Positions 58,257-64,000 of a stretch of DNA of 64,000 bases are shown in pieces. Position 1 is the first letter of the stretch. The number at the start of each line of letters is the position of its first letter. Location: NCBI GenBank assembly GCA_049724395.1, contig JAUGWO010000152.1, positions 1 through 64,000 on the forward strand. The letters run 5' to 3'. The notes below the pieces were generated by a model. That model was not told where the DNA came from. It saw only the letters and a list, made by a program, of their open reading frames with translations, and did no database searches. Origin of the DNA: Spongospora subterranea f. sp. subterranea. Its lineage: Eukaryota; Endomyxa: Phytomyxea; Phytomyxea; Plasmodiophorida. The position numbers and the translations under genes are program-made.

Positions 58257-58906
58257 TTTGATCGAAAATGCAATCAATGCAGTTTTCAACTAAGACAGTC
58301 AAGTTGACCTAATAGTCCCCCCGTCCCGTTTGATATCGTTGACCACAGGAACAAACGCACTTTCGAGTGTCGTCAGTCACAGCATACACCGTATTTCTGA
58401 TTTATATATCACACCATTTCACTTCCCTAAGACCATTTCACTTCCCTAAGACCATTTCACTTCCCTAAGACCATTTCACTTCCCTAAGACCATTTCACTT
58501 CCCTAAGACCATTTCACTTCCCTAAGACCATTTCACAGTTTACAGTCAGTTTACCGTCTTTTACAGTTCGAAATATAAAGCACAAAACAATCCCTCATGA
58601 AAATTCCGACTATCAAATCATAATTCGAATTGTAGTGAAAGGCGGTGACGACACTCGAAAAAATGCGTTTTTCCTGTGGTCAACGATACCACTCGGGAGA
58701 GTAGTAGTGTAGGTCAACTTGACTGTCGTAGCCTGAAGACTGCAATTGCGCATCAACTGCATTTCCGTTCAGATCGCTAAGGTGTTTCTGAAGAGAGGTA
58801 CGATCCAGCCAGTACCGATCCTGACAGCACCTTTCTGAACCCATCCGCGATCCACCGATTCATCTCGTTAGATCGGTTAACATGTGTGAACGCATCTTCG
58901 ACGAAT
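58124..58906. repeat. Large palindrome 2 with a 19-bp tandem array at its centre
   Basis: Left arm about 58124-58372, right arm about 58644-58906, inverted and roughly 85% alike by eye. Shared blocks include 'gatgcgttcaca', 'gacagtcaagttgacct' and 'cgttgaccacagga'. The outer arms code for the same C-terminal peptide in convergent orientation. The centre holds the 19-bp repeats (58413-58536). Confidence 0.75.
58413..58536. repeat. 19-bp tandem repeat, about 6.5 copies
   Basis: Perfect direct repeats of accatttcacttccctaag in the loop of palindrome 2. No variation between full units, so it is young. Confidence 0.95.
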
Positions 58907-59456
58907 CCCCACAGGACCTCTCGGGGCACCTTGAACGTTTCGCCTGGATTCGGCTTACCAACGTCGCGGAACATGTTCACCTGTTGCACTCCTTCAAGGC
59001 CGCTACCAAAAGTTTATTTGGATTTCTATGGGGATTTCAATGTCACCTACCGTATGTTCCTCCCAGTCCATAACTTGGATAGCTAGATGGCTACTGGAAA
59101 GAGCCAGGAGCTCATTCGAGGAGATGGATATGTCAGTCATCTATGAAGACACCGATTCTCTCTTCGCTATCTCAAGAGATAGCTCGGTATCAGATCTTCA
59201 GCACGAGAGGGTGGACAGAGCATTAGAGTACTTCCATGAAGACACGCCGTTTAGAGACATGCTATTGAGGCGGGAATCACCTGAGGGATCAGCTAAGAGC
59301 TACTACAGAGGTCTACTGATGCTTGGAAAAAAGATGCAGAGGAGGGTCATCGAAACCTAAACCCTTGATGACCAAACGATCATATCTCCAACAGATAATG
59401 AACCACGAATCGGTCAATATGAACCATTATATTAGAGAGAAAAGTGGGGATCAGGT

Positions 59457-60666
59457 CTATATATCGACGCCAAAATCCCTTTTCTTGAGCAGCTTCGGGG
59501 CGATCAACGTCCACAGATAGATGAGCGACGTGGCCCAGGACGCAATCAGATACGCCCACGACGACAACGACGACCTGGCGTCGTTGCCCGACGCGTGCGC
59601 CATCAAGTACAACGACGCCAGACACATCAACAGGAAGAACTCGGCCGGCGCCCAACGCTGGCGTAGCGCCACCGGATGATGATTGAGCGATGGGGAATTG
59701 GATTTGGCGAGAGCGGATTCCAGGTCGGATACGATCACGGTTTGGGATAAAGAGGAACCGAATATCGACGTGTTCGATGAGGAGAACGTTCTCCAGATGA
59801 TCACAATCCCGCAGATCGTGAACCCGATCGCTCGCGACGCGATTCGGACCTGACCGTCGTTTGAGGACACTAATGGGAAAACGGATCAGGGGATGGAAAA
59901 TAAGGGATGGGCGTTAGAACATACTGGAGATCGCCTGATAAACGACGAACAGATTATAGGTGGAGAGCAATGAGGGCGTTAGAATCGAGCGACGCGGGGC
60001 CAATCGGGATAAGGAGATGATGGTGGAGACGAGCGAGGTGACGACGCTGATCGCGATCAGGGTGATGGCGTGCGGATGGCGATCGGGGGATAATCTGGCG
60101 GTGATGCGGTGGACGAGGAAGGTGCTGGCCATCATGAACAAAAGGGCGCAGATGACGTTGAGGACGCGGGTCGGACGGCCCAGGCCCCGCCAATGCTGAT
60201 CCCATTGATGGCCGAACGAGATCACCAGCACCGATTGCGCCACGACGTACAAAACCGATCCTGCGATCGCCACGTAGATCAGCAGATCGAACATGGAATC
60301 GAACGGAACGACCAGACAGAAACCGACGATGATTATCCAGATAAACATTCTCGTGGAAAGTTTCCCAAAGTAGAAACTTTTTCTAATCGAAGATTCGATG
60401 AACGCGCTGAAAAAGAACACGAATGATGCGATGAAGATTCGGGACGATATCTGGATGGACGAGGCAACGTCGTCGGGGTGAAAGGAGAATCGGTGGAATC
60501 GGCAACAGGTTGGAGATGGCGGGTGGAAACGGATCAGCAGGGCGATGGACGAGGAGATGGCGAAGGCCAGCAGATGGAATATCTTGTGGGTGGCGAAGGA
60601 CGAAGGGGAGATCGGCCCGGGAATACAGCACAAGGCAACGGTGAACGGCCTGTACCATGGCGACAT
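59457..60666 (-). CDS. Serinc family membrane protein, 384 aa
   Basis: Two exons (60666-59925 and 59869-59457) are joined by a 55-nt intron (GTATGT...CATTAG, with a CTAAC branch-like site). The ATG at 60666 is the first in frame and gives MSPWYRPFTVALCC. Serinc hallmarks are present in order: FFFSAFIESSIRKSFYF, VAQSVLVISFGHQWDQHW (family: LIQLILLIDFAHSWNE.W), LLSTYNLFVVYQAI, and the C-terminal LIYLWTLIAPKLLKKRDF, which matches the family end YLWTL.AP..L..R.F. About ten hydrophobic segments are visible. Serincs act as lipid scramblases or serine-lipid incorporation factors in endomembranes and plasma membrane. Length is slightly under the usual 400-470 aa; the Cys-rich start is short. Confidence 0.88.
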
Positions 60667-61084
60667 TTGAGCTGGCGGGGCGGGTCGGTACGCGACCACG
60701 AATATATTATAATGACAGGATTGGGTGAATATAGATTATGACAATGATTCGGAACCGGGATCTATTCCAACTCGGGGATAAATCGGCTGATTAATTCACT
60801 GGCCAATCTCAGAATTCTCGTGAATCGTCAACGACTGACCATGTAAGGTTCTCGTTCGTCAACAACAAACTAGTCGGCCGATAAATTCTCATGGGTCGAT
60901 CTGCACATTGATTCTGTATTCTGTTCGATACAATTTATGTAAATTTATAACGGGGGATATTAGATTATGACGATGGAGTTGCTGAATTTCGATTGGGTAG
61001 GCATCAGCGATCGTTTCTCATCTAATGACCCCGATTCGTATGGCGCTAGCACTACATGCAGAAAAACGGACTAATGTCAGATAT
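60667..61084. other. Intergenic between Serinc and NIPA-like genes
   Basis: Upstream region of the Serinc gene and 3' flank of the next gene on the same strand. No feature is supported. Confidence 0.4.
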
Positions 61085-62327
61085 TCACGGAACAAGAACA
61101 ACACAGAATCCACGATCGCCCGTACAAGATAATGATGAACTTCGGGACCCGACACGTCTTGATGATAGGACGATTATTCCCAGACCAACGGCGCTGATCG
61201 ATAATCCACAGACGAACCAAATCACGCGCCTGGCCGACAACGACCGCGATTCCTTGTAGAAAAAAACGCCACCCAGTGTCGCCATCGTCACGTCGAAGAC
61301 GGCGCGAACGGGGACGACGTAAAGGTTCTCGTACAGCAATAGAGCATGATTCATGACGACCAGATTGGAGACGCCCTGATCTCCGATTAGGACATCGATG
61401 TTTGTTTTGGCGAACACGATTCCTACTAGCAATATTGTGATGATGACAAAGGTCCAGGCACCGACGTAGGCGAACTGATTGTTGGAGTTGATGGTGACGG
61501 CAACAAGCGAAACGACACCTTTGGCGGACACCACCGTTAATCCAGCTAAGGTCCCGGCGCTGTTCAAGAACTAGTGATTAATTGTGGGAAAACCCACTCA
61601 GGAAACGGTTCGTACAGAGCGCAGATGGAGAAGCGGTGGAGCTCCTGACGTCGTGAACGGGAGAGGTATTGGACATGTGCGAACGATGTCGATGATGCGT
61701 CGAACGACAACGTGGAATATACGAGGGCGAAAGTCCACAATACGGAGACGATGATGAAGGTGTGGAACGAGGGCGTGTGCAGAAGCTTATCGATATCGTG
61801 AAGCGTCAGCAGAGCGAACGTGTGTTCGCCAGAGATGATGGCGATGACGACACCGGTTATGATCAGTATCGCCACCACCCAATCCTGAATTATCAATAAT
61901 CTCGTTAAAACCGTGCGACAGATGAGGATGTGAAACGACGACCTTACCTTATAGGTGGCTTTCTCCATGTTGATGGCGCTTGATAATACGATATTGAACG
62001 CAAGGGACGATAATCCCACAGATGCTAAAATAACGACTCGTTGGCGAAGGCGAACGCCACCGCTTCCAGAAGGGATTCGGTGAGAACGAAGAGGATGCCG
62101 AGGATGTTGAGCGGTTGATGATGAGCTGGTTGCTGTTGATGAATGGGAAGACGGAGATTGGATTTCTGGGAGAGATTTTGAAGGCAATAACCAACAGTGG
62201 AGAATAATGAGCCCAGGAGAGCGAAGGCGACGCCCTTCATCCAGGAATGTCGGAGGACCATTGAGCTGACGAACGATCCGGCTAGGCGCTCCATCGAGAT
62301 GACGACCGCCGGGGATATGGCCGCCAT
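61085..62327 (-). CDS. NIPA-like (DUF803) membrane transporter, possibly frame-damaged
   Basis: Three coding blocks. Block 1 is 62327-61948 (WMKGVAFALLGSLFSTVGYC, LQNLSQKSN; then SVGLSSLAFNIVLSSAI). Block 2 is 61884-61595, after an intron GTAAGG...ATTCAG (DWVVAILIITGVVIAIISGE). Block 3 is 61571-61085 (GTLAGLTVVSAKGVVSLVAV, VVPVRAVFDVTMATLGGVFF, YKE). NIPA proteins carry Mg2+ across membranes and share the GLTV.FAK and VP...F...GG..F.KE patterns seen here. Blocks 2 and 3 are joined in frame only if a 23-nt GT...AG segment is removed. Block 1 shifts frame once near 62030 without an intron, which means sequence error or decay. About nine membrane helices are visible. Confidence 0.68.
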
Positions 62328-62792
62328 TTCCTGGCCAGATCCGCCAAGGACAGCCAGTCAATATAGGGTAATGAGCTGGATGGGAATAACAGGGGAACAG
62401 GTACCAGATGTCGATCAGATCAAGATATGACACTGGGAGGGCGAGGTGGGAATAGACCACCGGTGGTAATCATGGCCAATCACGAATCAGACGAGTTTGA
62501 AGTCAGAATCTGGAATACGGAAACCCAACTAAACAGCGCGATCAAGGTTAGTTTTCTATGAACTTGTTTCCTGTTGGTCAACAAAATTCAGAAGTGTTTA
62601 GTTGTTTGTTTTTCAGTTCATCTGTCGCTTGTTTACTCTTGTTTTGAACAGAATGCGCTCTTCACCGTTGTTATCTTCCTAGAGTAACTGTTGTGCTTCC
62701 CTTGTTGTATCAATCCTGGTTAATCCATCTGCTTTTCTCAAGTTCATCTATTCCTGTTATCGTATGGAGTTGAGCTTCAATGAGTAGCAAAA
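62328..62792. other. Intergenic between NIPA-like and polymerase eta genes
   Basis: 3' flank of the polymerase gene and 5' flank of the NIPA-like gene. No other feature was seen. Confidence 0.4.
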
Positions 62793-63969
62793 TCAGAAAC
62801 GGCTCTTATTCTCAGGATTAAAACGGTTAGCGCCATCAAAGTACTCAGACATCATGGATAGTTGGGACACCACAGAATCTGAATCAAAAGCGTGTTGATG
62901 CTGCAGATATGAACGCTGCGTTTATGCAATATTGAGATTGGTGGATTGAACAGCGCTGGAAATAGACGACTAGATTCCAACTAATGATAGATTTACAAAT
63001 CAGTAGCGACTTGAAAACAACAATCGACTTACCTGATTGATTCTCAAGCGCAACATGGTCACCATCGTTAGATGGTTGATCAGGAAGGCGAAGTTTGAAA
63101 AACTGATCAATTTTGGGCGTGGTATTATCGGAACTAGTGAAACCAGAGACTCTCAACGAGATTCCACGACATGGCTTATACTGACTCGATAATCCATCCA
63201 TCAATCCACCGACAGTTTTGGTGATGGATTCGGCAGTGAATTGTGATATGGGAGATGAGGCCATATGACCTGAAAATTGGACCTGAATATGACGAGGGAT
63301 ACGATCAAACTATCATCGATAGTTCTTAAAAGTCTCATTCATTTTGCCGAATCGATGCAGTTTACCATTTCCATGTCTTCTTGTATCCTAAGTGACAGCT
63401 CAATAGATAAGGTTCCACACCAAGTCTTCGCCTCCTCAAAGCTCAAGGCCGTCCGAAACGTTTTCGATGCCTGAAACGATTTTGGAGGGCCTTTCTCCAT
63501 AACAGGTTCGTGATCAATACCTGAGAAACTTTCAATTTCCGGAATATACGAAGGTAACAGGATCGAATAAACCATGCGCGATATCCCATAGCCATTTCCC
63601 CGACCCACCGAGACGACGTTGCAGTTCGGCAAGAGTGAATCGGGACGATATTTCAGATAGGTACGCGACATTCAACTGAAGAATTTCACTTCGGATTTTG
63701 AATTGGTATTTATCTTGATCAAATTCCGACCTGATCAGCAGCAATTTGACCGAATTTGCCGCCAAGACCACGAATTGAGGATATTGATACTTGCGATAGT
63801 AAGAGCGGCGTCAGTTCAGGCAGTAATACTGTCTGTTGGAAAGGCTTGTTGCTTGAAATATACGTCAGCAGAAAATATATGTTTTACAAAAACAGATTAT
63901 TAGCATACCGGCCGGCAATCAATTTAGCAAACGGCTTATTCGCTGCGATGCCAGCTGAACAGGTGTAAT
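62793..63969 (-). CDS. POLH: DNA polymerase eta (Y-family), 3' part of gene
   Basis: Six exons: 63969-63909, 63851-63731, 63675-63573, 63520-63366, 63282-63033 and 62878-62793. Introns have GT...AG ends and all phases fit, giving 258 residues in the window. The polymerase copies past UV lesions such as thymine dimers. The first exon reads YTCSAGIAANKPFAKLIAG, matching the family QCSAGISHNK.LAKLACG. Then come NKPFQQTVLLPE, SIRGLGGKFG (the helix-hairpin 'IR.LGGK' mark of eta), FTLAELQRRLG, GIDHEPV and the little-finger domain (GISLRVSGF...KIDQFF). The catalytic Asp/Glu palm motifs lie upstream, beyond the window edge. The C-terminal tail is short (SEYFDGANRFNPENKSRF), and no UBZ zinc finger is seen. 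Confidence 0.9.
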
Positions 63970-64000
63970 CTAGCGGGATTTTATAAGATTGTGAATTTCA

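Larger units (their letters stand above)
56770..59361 (+). mobile_element. Virus-like or large DNA-transposon fossil (OTU protease, HTH protein, family B polymerase scrap)
   Basis: Three coding scraps suggest the remains of a large self-synthesising or virus-derived element. First, an OTU-like cysteine protease region (about 56960-57350) with the NNCFFESI nucleophile motif and YLTSMLMASDFEMSLIA. Second, a helix-turn-helix-like protein (57741-58253). Third, a family B DNA polymerase scrap near 59130-59170 with the YEDTDSLF motif of the palm domain. Several breaks are present. No capsid gene and no terminal repeats pairing the ends were found, so assignment to Polintons or to a virus stays open. 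Palindrome 2 lies inside it. Confidence 0.45.

Noticed and set aside
60109-60741. Plus-strand frames opposite the Serinc gene
   Set aside because: The minus strand carries unmistakable Serinc motifs; these are shadows.

Overview
The window is nuclear DNA of a eukaryote with spliceosomal genes. Introns are mostly short (about 45-60 nt, some 100-400 nt) with GT...AG ends. Three traits argue against animals and fungi and point to a protist or plant-side lineage. The CCR4 deadenylase has the plant-type N-terminus with a C/H-rich finger and no leucine-rich repeats. The Qb-SNARE is of Vti1/NPSN type. Serinc and NIPA-like membrane proteins are also present. I cannot name the species.

Layout. 1-4.7 kb: decayed DNA with duplicated segments and a Ty3/gypsy gag fossil. 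5.1-9.7 kb: two broken Mutator-like (MULE) transposons with a small two-exon gene between them. 9.7-13.3 kb: a tangle of Copia fossils with inverted pieces. 15-19.6 kb: two paralogous four-helix membrane-protein genes around another Copia fossil that holds a 65-bp minisatellite. 20.3-24.2 kb: a Qb-SNARE and an LEA-like hydrophilic protein. 24.8-27.7 kb: a nine-exon class I histone deacetylase. 28.1-33.3 kb: a tRNA-Ala(AGC) gene with two Copia elements stacked just upstream of it, the nearer one almost whole and young. 35.9-39.1 kb: CCR4. 42.5-47.5 kb: a 5-kb satellite of 79-bp units. 50-53.9 kb: an ankyrin gene or relic with about one repeat per exon. 54.6-59.4 kb: repeats, two large palindromes and a virus-like fossil (OTU-type protease, family B polymerase fragment). 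59.4-64 kb: three host genes on the minus strand, Serinc, NIPA-like and DNA polymerase eta (its 5' end lies outside the window).

The recognisable host genes are housekeeping functions: chromatin deacetylation, mRNA deadenylation, vesicle fusion, membrane lipid/ion handling, translesion synthesis and stress protection. They do not form an operon-like system. The most unusual signal is the tRNA-Ala locus. One Copia element lies 12 bp upstream of the mature tRNA 5' end, with a perfect 5-bp target duplication. A second Copia LTR began about 20 bp upstream before the first arrived. This is the position associated with Ty3-type, not Copia-type, integration. Other points worth following are two candidate 23-25 nt micro-introns, palindromes with tandem repeats in their loops, and the ankyrin exon array.
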